Part shown: in pieces, positions 25,795 through 35,776 of the stretch | How the letters are laid out: every line of letters begins with the position of its first letter | How positions within the stretch are numbered: position 1 is the first letter of the stretch | NCBI GenBank assembly: GCA_025361565.1 | Contig: JANYKN010000032.1 | Span: 100,855-164,854, forward strand | Length of the DNA: 64,000 nt | Reading direction: 5' to 3' | From: Bacteroidota bacterium | GTDB taxonomy: Bacteria > Bacteroidota > Bacteroidia > Bacteroidales > NBLH01 | The notes under the pieces: model-generated | What the model saw: the letters and a program-made list of their open reading frames with translations, nothing else | Database searches by the model: none | Told to the model about the DNA's origin: nothing | Position numbers and translations under genes: made by a program

Positions 25795-26114
25795 CATTTA
25801 AAAATTCTCTGAATTTATTTTACAGTCTCGTAAACCAAAATGTTCTAATTAATGATATCTTTTACATCGAAAACCTTAGCTCTTTTGTATATATCCAAAT
25901 TGGGAATGAAAAATTAATTTGCTACAAATCAATTAGTGAATTTGAAAAACGACTCAAAGAATACAATTTTATATGGATCCGCCATTCTTTTCAAGATTCG
26001 GTTAATTCCATGGAATCACATTTGGCAAACTATGTCGGAGTTAAATCAAAATCAATTCCTATTGGTCGTTTGTATAAAAATGAAGTTGTTCAAAAACTCA
26101 ATCAATATAGTTAG
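25785..26114 (+). pseudogene. LytTR DNA-binding domain remnant without a start
   Basis: A frame open from 25785 to the TAG at 26112-26114 encodes about 109 residues that look like a LytTR domain. Its core reads IFYIENLSSFVYIQIG, then FEKRLKEYNFIWIRHSF and IPIGRLYKNEVVQKLNQY. There is no usable ATG before the middle of the domain, and a TGA (25782-25784) precedes it. In a functional gene the domain would follow a response-regulator receiver. It seems to be the tail of a lost regulator, although a non-ATG start near 25800 cannot be excluded. Confidence 0.55.
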
Positions 26115-26120
26115 TACAGA

Positions 26121-27020
26121 TTAATAGTGCTTTTCAAATTGCCTATTCAGAAATGAAGGCGATAATTCTTTGCAAACCAATCCTTTAGAAGTGATACAAT
26201 ATGCTCCACATATCGAACCGTATTTCATGCAATTCTCTATTGATTCATTATTTAGGTAGGCATATAGAAAACCTGAAAAGAAATTATCACCTGCTCCATT
26301 TGCATCAACAATTTGAATACCTGAAAGCGCAGGTTCTTCAATCCATTCGCCTTGTTTAGTGAGTGCAGTAGAACCTTTACTTCCATGTGTGCAAACTACA
26401 AGTTGCTTGCCTCGCTTTATGAGATTTTGCATGGTATTTTTATAATTTGTAAGATTATCCGAACTGAGAAATATATAGTCAGATACATCAATAAATGGCT
26501 GGTGATAAGGATTTCCTTCATTGTAATCGTGTAAATCTGTCCATATTGGCTTATTGTGCTTTTCAAGAATTGGAATAAACAATTTACAATACGAGATTAT
26601 ATTAAGTACAATGATATCGCTTTGATTGATAATTGATTCTATCTGATTTAGATCGACTATAGGAAATTCGGAAGACTGGGTGATAAATGTTGAAATTCGG
26701 CCACCCTCAGCATTCATAATATTAAAATGACGTTCTGTTCCTATAGGATCTATATCGTAAATAAAATCCACATTTTCTTTTTTCAAATGCTTAATAATCT
26801 GTTGACCATAAATATCGTTGCCAAGTAGAGAATATAAGGTGTTGGAAACTTTCAGCTTAGTAAGACACAGAGCTTTGCCGGCCCCTGTGGAGCCAGTTGC
26901 CTCGTGGAATGCACACTGATGAATAGTTTGTGGTATTGGTTGAGGAAATTCTGGTAAAGAAACAATGTGGTCGAAAGTAGTACCGCCAATAATAAAAACA
27001 TGTTCCATAGTTTTAACCAT
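26121..27020 (-). CDS. PfkB/ribokinase-family sugar kinase
   Basis: The 299-residue kinase shows the glycine-rich ATGSTGAGKALCLTKL region near residue 41 and the ATP/substrate signature DANGAGDNFFSGF near 240, with the catalytic Asp (GAGD). It phosphorylates a sugar or nucleoside, and the substrate cannot be identified. The start may instead be the second Met (27008, MEHVFIIGG). It converges on the LytTR remnant and is not obviously co-transcribed with the amylase gene upstream. Confidence 0.85.
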   Translation of the reverse strand: MVKTMEHVFIIGGTTFDHIVSLPEFPQPIPQTIHQCAFHEATGSTGAGKALCLTKLKVSNTLYSLLGNDIYGQQIIKHLKKENVDFIYDIDPIGTERHFNIMNAEGGRISTFITQSSEFPIVDLNQIESIINQSDIIVLNIISYCKLFIPILEKHNKPIWTDLHDYNEGNPYHQPFIDVSDYIFLSSDNLTNYKNTMQNLIKRGKQLVVCTHGSKGSTALTKQGEWIEEPALSGIQIVDANGAGDNFFSGFLYAYLNNESIENCMKYGSICGAYCITSKGLVCKELSPSFLNRQFEKHY

Positions 27021-27265
27021 TTAATGATTTTAAATATTGAAATTGAATTATTTAAATACTTAATTTCAGGATTTACATTCTAATGTGGTTTTCATGGATT
27101 AATCCCAATACAATCTATTTATAGAAATTGAATATCATACTTTGTAAAATACTGATTTTTAAAGCTTCCCACTAGTATTTGGGATAAAGCAATAAAAATC
27201 AGCATTTACATATTTAGGGATATACTTTATTTCAGTTCCCGATTAAAAATAATCAGGTAATAGTA

Positions 27266-29110
27266 TTAATCCAAATCAATAATCATAGCAGTTTTTCCTT
27301 TAACTTCAATTTTGTCAGAAAAGGTAACTGTGGCATTTGAAATAATTTCTTTACCGGTACTATGACCGCTTAAACATTCAACAAATCGGTCAGTTTCAAG
27401 ACTTTTTGTGTCTTTATTATTGTTTATTATCACCATCACCGATTTATTTTCCTTGATGCGGAAATATACATAAAAGCCATTTTGTGGAATAAACTGAATC
27501 ATTTTCCCATATTTAACTGCATCGCTGGATTTACGCCAGTTTTGAATGCGTTTCATATAGTTTTGTGCATCAATCTGGTCAGCAGATAAGCCCGCTTGTG
27601 TAAAAGCATTAATTTTATCTTCAGCCCAACCACCTGGAAAATCTTTGCGCATAAGTCCATGTCCCTGTCCTTCATCGCCTGTCATAACAAATTCGGTACC
27701 TGCATACATTTGTGGAATTCCACGAGTGGTAAGTAATAGCGCCATAGCTAGTTTGTAATTGGGTAAATTTTCGCCCAATAAAGTATAAAATCGCGAAACA
27801 TCATGGTTGTCGGCAAAAGTCATCACATTCATTGGGTTTGCCAATAAAAAATCCTGGCTGAACAAATCGTAAATACGTGCCAATCCTGTATCCCAGCCTT
27901 CGCCTTCAGAAAAAGCAGTGCGCAATGCAAAATGCAAAGGAAAATCCATAATTGTTGGCAGGTTTGAGTTAAATTTATCCAAGTTAGGTGCATCTTTTTG
28001 CCAGTATGCAGTCATTGCCGGAAAGTTAAGCCAAACTTCGCCAACCATATTAAAATCAGGATATTCGGTAAGAATCCTTTTTGCCCATTCACTCACAAAA
28101 TCTTTATCAGGATATTGATGCGTATCACTTCTTATGCCGCTTAATCCGGCATATTCAATCCACCAAATATTATTTTGAATAATATAATTGGCTACTAACG
28201 GATTGCGTTGATTAATATCGGGCATTGAATTTGTGAACCAACCATCGCTCATTGTTTTAACATCAATTTCTGAATGGTGAGGATCAAAAATCGCAGTGCC
28301 ATGGAAATTACATAACTTGACATCCGGATAATTGTTCAACCAGTCGTTCGATGGCAAATCCTTGTATATCCACCATTCAGTCCCACAATGGTTTATCACT
28401 ATATCAATAATCAATTTGATATCGCGCTTTTTGCATTCATCCGATAATTTCCTGTAAAGTTCATTGGTGCCTTGACGTGGATCTACATGATAAAAATCGG
28501 TAATCGCATATCCATGATAAGAAGAAGACGGCATATTGTTTTCTGTTACTGGGGTAAGCCACAGTGCAGTATATCCCATAGATGATATATAATCGAGATG
28601 ATTAATCACTCCTTGGATATCGCCTCCATGACGGCCAAAGGGTTGTTTTCGGTCTGTAATGTCAGGATATCCCTTAACAATATCATTTTTAATATCCCCG
28701 TTTGCGAAACGATCCGGAAATATTTGATATATTAAATCTCCACTATTAAAACCTTTGCGCTCAACAGATCCCTTTTCCCTGTCCTTTAGTTCGTATTTGA
28801 CAATTTCCTTGGTTTTGCCATTGCTTTTCATATTGATTTCAAAAATTCCTGCTTTTGCTTCAGGAGCAATTAACAAATTGATAAACAAATAGTTTTTATT
28901 AGTGGCTCTTTCAATCCCTGTAATTGAAACACCTGGATATTTAAGCTCTGGAGTATATCCGGATAAATCTTGTCCATAAACCAACAATTGAAGGTTTGGA
29001 TTCTTCATTCCTACCCACCAATTGAGTGGTTCAACTCTTTTAATTAAAGAATTTTGGGCCTGAACAATGATACTGAAAAATAGAAGTAACAGAATTAAAG
29101 ATTTTTTCAT
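27266..29110 (-). CDS. susA: secreted SusA-like GH13 alpha-amylase/neopullulanase
   Basis: Signal peptide 1-19. A small N-terminal cyclomaltodextrinase-type sandwich runs from about 20-120. The GH13 barrel begins LIYQIFPDRFANGD. The catalytic triad is Asp329 (GIRSDTHQY), Glu358 (GEVW) and Asp437 (DNHD). A C-terminal beta domain follows (about 530-614), and the length of 614 is usual. Relatives are periplasmic enzymes of the starch-utilisation system that split maltooligosaccharides; no SusC/SusD pair is visible here. A consensus promoter lies upstream (29194-29224). Confidence 0.93.
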   Translation of the reverse strand: MKKSLILLLLFFSIIVQAQNSLIKRVEPLNWWVGMKNPNLQLLVYGQDLSGYTPELKYPGVSITGIERATNKNYLFINLLIAPEAKAGIFEINMKSNGKTKEIVKYELKDREKGSVERKGFNSGDLIYQIFPDRFANGDIKNDIVKGYPDITDRKQPFGRHGGDIQGVINHLDYISSMGYTALWLTPVTENNMPSSSYHGYAITDFYHVDPRQGTNELYRKLSDECKKRDIKLIIDIVINHCGTEWWIYKDLPSNDWLNNYPDVKLCNFHGTAIFDPHHSEIDVKTMSDGWFTNSMPDINQRNPLVANYIIQNNIWWIEYAGLSGIRSDTHQYPDKDFVSEWAKRILTEYPDFNMVGEVWLNFPAMTAYWQKDAPNLDKFNSNLPTIMDFPLHFALRTAFSEGEGWDTGLARIYDLFSQDFLLANPMNVMTFADNHDVSRFYTLLGENLPNYKLAMALLLTTRGIPQMYAGTEFVMTGDEGQGHGLMRKDFPGGWAEDKINAFTQAGLSADQIDAQNYMKRIQNWRKSSDAVKYGKMIQFIPQNGFYVYFRIKENKSVMVIINNNKDTKSLETDRFVECLSGHSTGKEIISNATVTFSDKIEVKGKTAMIIDLD

Positions 29111-29193
29111 TTTTAGTTAAATTAATTTGTTTTGGAACATTGTTTTTTTTTAAATTAGATATTAATGATATCAAACATTCTTGATTATAGCTT

Positions 29194-29224
29194 CAAAATT
29201 AAGTGTTGTTTTGCAAATCTCAAA
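29194..29224 (-). promoter_or_regulatory. consensus promoter of the amylase gene
   Basis: On the minus strand, TTTG (29221-29224) and TAATTTTG (29194-29201) are 19 bp apart, an exact fit to the Bacteroidota consensus, 84 bp before the start codon. Confidence 0.6.
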
Positions 29225-29368
29225 AACACAAACCTTCTCCAAACATTTTTAGACCGGCAAACCACAATAATTAGAAATTAAAAAGCAGTGATGAAACCGG
29301 ATACGACATACTTGTGATTAGGTAAAGAATAACTCAACTATTTTAAATTTGAAGCCGACAAATCTATT

Positions 29369-31102
29369 CTATTCCATTAAATTCACCTGCTTTACAATTT
29401 CTTTTGTTGATATAAAACTATACTTTTCATTGTTCGATTCCAAAATAACTTTATTTTTATCAACAGTTAGAGATAAATTATTATGATTCATCTTATTATA
29501 AAGATAATTAGCCATTAAAAAAGCTTTTTCAACTCCATCGCCACGACCGAAATTCCAAACTTCATCAGGTTGTGCAAGGCGCTTGTCATCATATATTGAA
29601 TCGTTTGGCAAATCCAATATCAATTGATACGCATTTTCTGCTGTTTTATCTTTCAGACCTTCAATTGAAACAGGATTTCTCTCTAACGCCGCTTTCACAA
29701 AGGGTTTCCAGTCAATTTTATCCATTTGTCTAAAAGCATATAAAGCTAGCAAAGCCACTTCATTTTCAGAAGATTTTTCTAAAATTAATTGTAAAATTTC
29801 TTCGCGGGTTTGCTCCACATTAATTTTTAAGACTTCAGATTTTTCAAATTGTTTATTGCTTGCAGGAAGTTGTGGATGAACATTTAAAAAACGGGAAAGC
29901 TCAATAAATAGCAAAATAATATTTTCTTCATTTTTACAATTAGAAACCTTTGCATGTTCAATGAAATAATTCCTAATTTCTTCTAAGCTGGCATCTTTTT
30001 TCGTTTCAAGAAAAGCTTCAACATCCTGAATAACAAGTCTATTTTCCAGGCTTGCCAGATTAAATTCATCTGCATGCATACTGTTTATTAAAGCTTCACG
30101 GGTATCTTCCGAAAAACTATGCTTGGAGTTATGTTCATATTCAAATATTGTTTCTAAGGGAATATAATAATAATGCCCATTCATAAAGTGTTTGTATTGA
30201 AAACACTTTTTAAAATTCATATGATAGCGCAAGAAATTAATAAAAACAAGCGGCGAAAGCTCTGTTGTGAGGAAAAGTTTAAGTTTTTCGGAAAAATGAT
30301 TGTATGCAGCGATATCAATACTTGCCTTTTCATACATATAGTGGATGTGACCCGAAATATGCGAAATGATTGTTACTTTCTCGTTTTCAAGTGCACGGCG
30401 TGCCCTGGAAGACAAAGACGTTCCATTAAACCACATTTTTTTTGTCACAATCCGTCTATTATTGGTAAGCACTCCTTCATTAACATCTACGAAATTCTGT
30501 GAATGCAAAGGAGTACCAATCAGAAATATATTTTCCAATGGAATTTGGCCTACCACAAAAAGCGTTGCAGCATACAGGGCAGAAAGTGAAACACATTCAC
30601 CTGCCCCATTGTTAAATGATTCTTTATATCGAAAAGCCGTCATGGCTTCCAAAGTTTCAGTTTTCCAATATGGTATAATTTCGTTGTCGTATTTTTCCAA
30701 TCCAAAATGGCGTCGGATATCAATATCGAAATAATATTTATCACCTTCATAGCCAAATAAAGCATTCGACTGCTTCAAAAAATCCATATCAATAAAATCC
30801 TTGAATCGGTTTATTTCGGTTTCCTTCGTGGTTAATCCCCAAGTATCCAAATCCAGGTTAAACACATAGTGTTCCATGATATATTGTTTGATTCGGTTTA
30901 CCTTATATTTGAACGATTTTTTGTGAATCCCATCAAACCATGAATCCTCTCGCCACTTCCAGATTATAGGGCTCATGATATTTGAAATAACAAGTGGATA
31001 TAGTAATTCCGGAAAAACAAATATCTCCATATCAGAAAGCGAAAAGGCCGATGAATATTTCTCAAGGATTTTTTTATTTGAAAAATCAGGTATTAATGAC
31101 AT
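29369..31102 (-). CDS. transglutaminase-like protein, 577 residues, family uncertain
   Basis: No signal peptide. A stretch near residue 166 reads NGAGECVSLSALYAATL, the Cys (170) plus helix pattern of the transglutaminase fold, with His200 (LHSQNF) and Asp206 downstream as possible triad members. Near residues 520-560, FGRGDGVEKAFLMANYLYNKM repeats this helix pattern with Asp in place of Cys, possibly a second degenerate copy. The middle is helical. Transglutaminase-like proteins in bacteria are mostly proteases or amidases. I cannot assign a substrate. CAAATTTA copies at 31111 and 31136 are -7 candidates. Confidence 0.5.
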   Translation of the reverse strand: MSLIPDFSNKKILEKYSSAFSLSDMEIFVFPELLYPLVISNIMSPIIWKWREDSWFDGIHKKSFKYKVNRIKQYIMEHYVFNLDLDTWGLTTKETEINRFKDFIDMDFLKQSNALFGYEGDKYYFDIDIRRHFGLEKYDNEIIPYWKTETLEAMTAFRYKESFNNGAGECVSLSALYAATLFVVGQIPLENIFLIGTPLHSQNFVDVNEGVLTNNRRIVTKKMWFNGTSLSSRARRALENEKVTIISHISGHIHYMYEKASIDIAAYNHFSEKLKLFLTTELSPLVFINFLRYHMNFKKCFQYKHFMNGHYYYIPLETIFEYEHNSKHSFSEDTREALINSMHADEFNLASLENRLVIQDVEAFLETKKDASLEEIRNYFIEHAKVSNCKNEENIILLFIELSRFLNVHPQLPASNKQFEKSEVLKINVEQTREEILQLILEKSSENEVALLALYAFRQMDKIDWKPFVKAALERNPVSIEGLKDKTAENAYQLILDLPNDSIYDDKRLAQPDEVWNFGRGDGVEKAFLMANYLYNKMNHNNLSLTVDKNKVILESNNEKYSFISTKEIVKQVNLME

Positions 31103-31565
31103 AGTTTATTCAAATTTAATAATTAGTTAAGTTTGCAAATTTAAATGAAAATAAACTATCCTTAACTCTCCTTTTAATCAATCCTTTTTAATCCGTGAAT
31201 ATTTCCTTTAGCTTTAATTTTTATTAAAGTCTCAACAACAACTACTTATCTCATTTATAATATTAAAATTAAATTATTATTAATATGCTTCACTTTAAAA
31301 AATTTATAGGTGAAGTTGAAATTGTCAAGATGATCTGAACAAAAAAACAATCAATTTCACTTTTTAGTAATGCTTATCAATCTAAAAAATCCGTAACTTT
31401 AATATCTGATTAAATTATTTCTACTATTCATAATCCCAAATAAAAAAGCAAATGCAAAGTATTGAAAAGTATAAAAATCATTTTTTATAATAAATTATAA
31501 ATAGTCAAGAACTTTTCGCTCCATTATTTGTTATCATTACAATTACATATAAATTAATTGAACAC
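31103..31565. other. 463-bp intergenic gap, AT-rich
   Basis: This is the shared upstream region of the divergent transglutaminase-like and old-yellow-enzyme genes. Two CAAATTTA elements (31111-31118, 31136-31143) serve the minus-strand gene as possible -7 boxes. No ORF, strong hairpin or known RNA is seen. Confidence 0.6.
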
Positions 31566-32648
31566 ATGAAAGAACATAAATTATTATCACCAGTAAAAAT
31601 TGGAAAAATTCAATTAAAAAACCGCATTGTAATGGCACCTATGACAAGGTGCAGGGCTATTGGGAATATCCCAAATGAACTAATCGCAGAATATTATAAA
31701 CAAAGGTCAGGTGCAGGATTGATTATTACCGAAGGTACGTCTCCATCGCCAAATGGACTTGGTTATGCACGTATTCCTGGAATTTTCAACAAGGAGCAAA
31801 TCGAAGGTTGGAAAAAAACAACTTCAGCCGTGCATCAAAATGGATCAAAAATATTTATTCAATTTATGCATAGCGGTAGAATTAGCCATCCATTAAATAT
31901 GCCAGAGGGGTCCAATATACTTGCACCTTCTGCAGTAAAAGCTGCAGGTCAAATGTGGACTGACACACAAATGATGCAGGATTTTCCGACACCAAAAGAA
32001 ATGTCAGCTGAGGATTTAAAAAATACAAAAGCTGAATTTGTTTCGGCAGCTAAAAATGCTATTGAAGCAGGCTTTGATGGAGTAGAACTGCATGCTGCCA
32101 ATGGCTACTTATTAGAACAATTTCTATCTCCGGTTAGCAATATCCGTAAAGATAATTATGGTGGGAGTGTTCAAAACCGAGCCAGGTTTGTTCTTGAAGT
32201 AGTTTCTGCTGTTGCAGAGGCCATTGGGAAGGAAAAAACAGCCATCCGTTTATCACCATATGGCGTAGCCAGTGATATGCCACATTATCCTGAAATTGAT
32301 GCCACATATAATTATCTGTCCGAAAACCTAAACAGTATTGGTATTGTGTATATCCATCTCGTAGATCATTCCGCAATGGGTGCTCCAGCGGTGCCAACCG
32401 ATATTAAGAAACTGATTCGTAATAATTTTAAAAATACAATTATCCTCTCAGGAGGTTATGATAAAGAAAGAGCAGAAGCAGACATTCAAAGCGGGCTAGG
32501 AGATCTTGTTGCATTTGGACGTCCATTTATCAATAATCCTGATCTGGTTGAAAGGTTTGGAAATAATTGGCCTTTATCGCAAGATCTAAAGATGGATCTA
32601 TTTTATTCAGCAGATGAAAAAGGCTATACCGATTACCCGAAACATTGA
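31566..32648 (+). CDS. alkene reductase, old-yellow-enzyme (NemA/OYE) family
   Basis: An FMN-dependent ene-reductase of 360 residues. Signatures include NRIVMAPMTRCRA (near 20), IFIQFMHSGRISHP (near 97, with the flavin Gln and the His of the active site) and the substrate-binding HAANGYLLEQFLSP (near 178, with His and Asn). GGYDKERAE and GLGDLVAFGRPFINNPDL at the end form the phosphate-binding end of the barrel. Such enzymes reduce activated C=C bonds, nitroesters and quinones; the natural substrate is unknown. A bidirectional terminator follows. Confidence 0.93.
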   Translation: MKEHKLLSPVKIGKIQLKNRIVMAPMTRCRAIGNIPNELIAEYYKQRSGAGLIITEGTSPSPNGLGYARIPGIFNKEQIEGWKKTTSAVHQNGSKIFIQFMHSGRISHPLNMPEGSNILAPSAVKAAGQMWTDTQMMQDFPTPKEMSAEDLKNTKAEFVSAAKNAIEAGFDGVELHAANGYLLEQFLSPVSNIRKDNYGGSVQNRARFVLEVVSAVAEAIGKEKTAIRLSPYGVASDMPHYPEIDATYNYLSENLNSIGIVYIHLVDHSAMGAPAVPTDIKKLIRNNFKNTIILSGGYDKERAEADIQSGLGDLVAFGRPFINNPDLVERFGNNWPLSQDLKMDLFYSADEKGYTDYPKH

Positions 32649-32736
32649 TTTTGATAAGTTTATAGCTGAAATCTTTGTAATTGTCAAGTTGCATCGATAT
32701 TAAAAATGTTTTATCAGATTAACTTGGAAAGTAAAA

Positions 32737-32767
32737 AAAGGCTTGGGGTTTTAAATCTCAAGCCTTT
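32737..32767. terminator. bidirectional terminator between OYE and DUF4833 genes
   Basis: Arms AAAGGCTTG (32737-32745) and CAAGCCTTT (32759-32767) have an A7 tract to the left, giving a T-run for the minus-strand gene, and a short T-run to the right. Confidence 0.7.
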
Positions 32768-32801
32768 ATTGAACTTGCGCAGTTATGCAGACACTCCCGA
32801 A

Positions 32802-33347
32802 TTATGGTTTTATTATTTCTTTTATCGCATTACCAGAGAGTGGATCAATTCCATGCAATTCTACCTGTGGTATGTTAGGAAACCAGAAAGTTCCTCCATT
32901 AATCTGAATGAATATCCAGGTAACTTCAATCTCCTTATTGTTTGAATTTGTGTAAACTTTAAAATGGTTACCTGCTGTTTGACGCAAAGTAAATGTTCTT
33001 TTTGCATACGAAACAAATTGAAAATTCAATTCATTTTTCCCAGACTTGCCTGAATCAATTATTTTAATACCATAGGCATATTGCTTTTGTATCCATGTTA
33101 AAGGTTCAGTCTGATTGTTTTCTTTGGTGTTTACCCAAAAAATTTTAATGGGATTTTCTTTGTTCAAATGCCCGTTTTGATCAAGGTTAATTGAGTACCA
33201 GATTTCATAAGCATCTTTACTTCTGGCAATTTTAAAAAGCGTTTGGTTTTCATCAACAGTTTTTGCATCGGGCACAATAAATGCCGAAATATTGAACCAT
33301 GAAATCAATACCAATAACCAAAAACCTATATTATAGTTGCGTAGCAT
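32802..33347 (-). CDS. secreted DUF4833-type protein
   Basis: Start chosen at 33347 (MLRNYNIGFWLLVLISWFNISA), which gives a clean signal peptide; the longer frame begins at 33368. The mature part, about 155 residues, opens LFKIARSKDAYEIWYSINLD, which resembles DUF4833 proteins of Bacteroidota (LFKIxRSKDAxEIxY). It contains several Trp and Lys. The domain is presumed to bind a ligand in the periplasm; the function is unknown. It is a single-gene unit. Confidence 0.6.
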   Translation of the reverse strand: MLRNYNIGFWLLVLISWFNISAFIVPDAKTVDENQTLFKIARSKDAYEIWYSINLDQNGHLNKENPIKIFWVNTKENNQTEPLTWIQKQYAYGIKIIDSGKSGKNELNFQFVSYAKRTFTLRQTAGNHFKVYTNSNNKEIEVTWIFIQINGGTFWFPNIPQVELHGIDPLSGNAIKEIIKP

Positions 33348-33761
33348 ATCAAATAAATAAATTTGCAATGATAGCTATTTTTAACTGTTCGTCCAAGTTC
33401 TCTTCTCCAAAATGTTTTATGCGATTATTTACAATCTTCGAAAATCGTTTCACCTAATTCCATTGCTAGTGTTCAATGTCTTCGGCTCAGTTCAAAATTT
33501 TATGAACAAGGTTTTTCAATCATAAATTTCAGATAATCTGAATAGAAGAAAATTACAACATGCTACTTCTTACTAATCGAATCATTTGATATTTGAAAGC
33601 TATAATTTTCGAAAGAAGCAATAAACCTTCAGTCATTAGAACTGATTAAGTTTATAATAATTGATATTTAGGTTGTTAGACTCGCAGAATGAATAAGTTT
33701 GTACCGAACGCTTTATGTATTTATTAAAAAACAATATTCGTGTAAAGCTTTTTGGATCAAT
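33348..33761. other. gap of about 410 bp with no recognisable feature
   Basis: AT-rich. No ORF over about 40 codons, hairpin or promoter box was noticed. Confidence 0.6.
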
Positions 33762-35750
33762 TTATAATTTTGACAAAAACCCCAAAAGCTTAAATTCAAT
33801 TCGCCTGTTTTTCTCCCTTGCTTCCGGAATATCTTTCCCGTTTGAATCAACAGATGAAACAATTGGATCATTTTCTCCATAACCTACAGGAACCAGGCGC
33901 TCTTTTTCAACCCCATTGTTGACCAAATATTTAACCACAGATTCTGCACGCTTTTGCGATAATTCCAAATTGTATTCGCCGCTTCCGATATGATCTGTAT
34001 GTGCCCCAATTTCTACCACAATGCCGGGATAATCTTTCATAATTTTAAGTAAGGTTGAATCAATCATCTTTTTTGACTCTTTGGTTAATTCGCTTTGATT
34101 AAATTCGAAATAGATATTTCCAAAAATAAAGGATTGGTTTTTTGACTTTTCAAAATAGAAGGTATCCAAAACGTTGGTTAATTCATTTGAGTGTCCATCT
34201 GAATTCTTAATCACTAAACTAGTTCCATTGTGAATACAATTCTCTGAATTTACAGTTTCATTCCGATTCATTTCAAGCAAAACTAATGAACTATCAATTG
34301 ATTGTTTAATAATTTCAACAATGGTTAAAGAATCATTTAAAGCACCTTTTTTATTTGTGTTTTCTACATCGGCCAGATGTTGGGTTTCCTTTAAATTTAA
34401 ACTTGTGGCAATTGAAAACTCAAAAATATCGAAGCAACAATTCGGGTTTTTTAAAGATAATGCACCATCTCGGTTCGAAACGATAAAACCCTTTTCTTCT
34501 TCTTTGAATTTGCAATAATAAATATCATCGAAACTTGAATTTAATGGTAATCCAGCATTTTCAGCCGGCGACCAGTTAACCAGCCATCCTTTCGATTTGA
34601 AAATATCATAACCTCCATATCCAGGTAAACCATTTGAGCTAAAATAAAGTGTTTGGTTTTGGTTATCGTAAAAAGGGGTTACTTCATCACCTGGTGTGTT
34701 GACATACCCTCCTGCATTGATTGGTTTTTTATAAGTACCAGAAGATTTATCAAAAACAGTATACCAGATATCCATTCCTCCCCAGCCATTTGGCCTATCT
34801 GAAATAAAATAAATAACTTCATAGTTTTTGTCGTAGCAAAGGCTAACCGCTGGTTGTGTTGATGTGTATTTATTAAGATTTATCCGCTTGTCGAGTTTGG
34901 TAGGTTTTTGCCAGACACCTCTTTTTTTATGGCTAACATACAAATTACCAATAATTTTATTTTTCCAGTTTCTACGGGCTTTGGTAAAATAAAACCTTTG
35001 TTTATCTAAAGAAAAAACCCCATTTGCTGTATTTTCATTATCGAAATTATAAAAAGGTTCGGGAGCAACAAATTCTCCTTGCCAAATATTGTTTTGCAAT
35101 TTGGCGGTATAAAATTTATTCACTGGAATATTTGTTTCTTCATTGCTCGAAATAATTGGAATTGAATCGATCCTTAGAGAAGAATAGATCATTGTTGAAT
35201 CGTTAAAAATAAGTGGTGCAGATTCGAGATTTACTTTGTTGATTGAATTGTTGAGGTGCAAGAGAGCTAAATTGTTTTTTTGTTTTGAATTTTTAAGCGC
35301 AAAATCACAGCTTTCTATCTCTACATTAACCAAATAGCTATATAAAGTCCTTTCTTTTCGATCTGTTACAATATTTCTGAATTCGAGAAAACAATTATAG
35401 GCTGAATCGTAATTAAGCTCTGTTTTTAAAATTTCAGCATAATTAAATAATGCAGTGAAATATTTTTCATGATCTACTTTGTAGATTTTTTGGTACAAGA
35501 TTTTAGCTGATTTGTAGTTTTTTGATTCATAATAAGCTTGAGCAAGTTTTAAAGAATATGACATATCATTTGGTTCTCTTTTCACATATTCCTGGTAATA
35601 ATCGATGGCGGAATAATGATCGCCCAATCTTTCGGCACTTTTGGCATAACCTTTTAATTGCCAGTTTTTCAGTTCACTTATCTTAAGTTCCTGAGCAATG
35701 GCATAATGCGTTAAAAGCATTAAACAGATATATGAAATAATATTTTTCAT
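33762..35750 (-). CDS. TPR-PD40-OmpA outer-membrane-associated protein
   Basis: Signal peptide 1-19. Tetratricopeptide-like helices run to about residue 150. A PD40/WD40-like beta-propeller spans about 175-440 (repeats such as DKNYEVIYFISDRPNGWGG and NQTLYFSSNGLPGYGGYDIF). A linker and an OmpA peptidoglycan-binding domain follow at about 540-662 (IYFEFNQSELTKESKKMI, ELSQKRAESVVKYL, GYGENDP). The architecture is that of PorE-like and gliding-related proteins linking the T9SS or its surface proteins to the wall. It lies 26 bp behind the PorP/SprF gene and follows a type-B T9SS giant, so it is probably part of that export or attachment unit. Confidence 0.85.
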   Translation of the reverse strand: MKNIISYICLMLLTHYAIAQELKISELKNWQLKGYAKSAERLGDHYSAIDYYQEYVKREPNDMSYSLKLAQAYYESKNYKSAKILYQKIYKVDHEKYFTALFNYAEILKTELNYDSAYNCFLEFRNIVTDRKERTLYSYLVNVEIESCDFALKNSKQKNNLALLHLNNSINKVNLESAPLIFNDSTMIYSSLRIDSIPIISSNEETNIPVNKFYTAKLQNNIWQGEFVAPEPFYNFDNENTANGVFSLDKQRFYFTKARRNWKNKIIGNLYVSHKKRGVWQKPTKLDKRINLNKYTSTQPAVSLCYDKNYEVIYFISDRPNGWGGMDIWYTVFDKSSGTYKKPINAGGYVNTPGDEVTPFYDNQNQTLYFSSNGLPGYGGYDIFKSKGWLVNWSPAENAGLPLNSSFDDIYYCKFKEEEKGFIVSNRDGALSLKNPNCCFDIFEFSIATSLNLKETQHLADVENTNKKGALNDSLTIVEIIKQSIDSSLVLLEMNRNETVNSENCIHNGTSLVIKNSDGHSNELTNVLDTFYFEKSKNQSFIFGNIYFEFNQSELTKESKKMIDSTLLKIMKDYPGIVVEIGAHTDHIGSGEYNLELSQKRAESVVKYLVNNGVEKERLVPVGYGENDPIVSSVDSNGKDIPEAREKNRRIEFKLLGFLSKL

Positions 35751-35776
35751 TTGGCAAAACTTTTACGTTTATGTGT

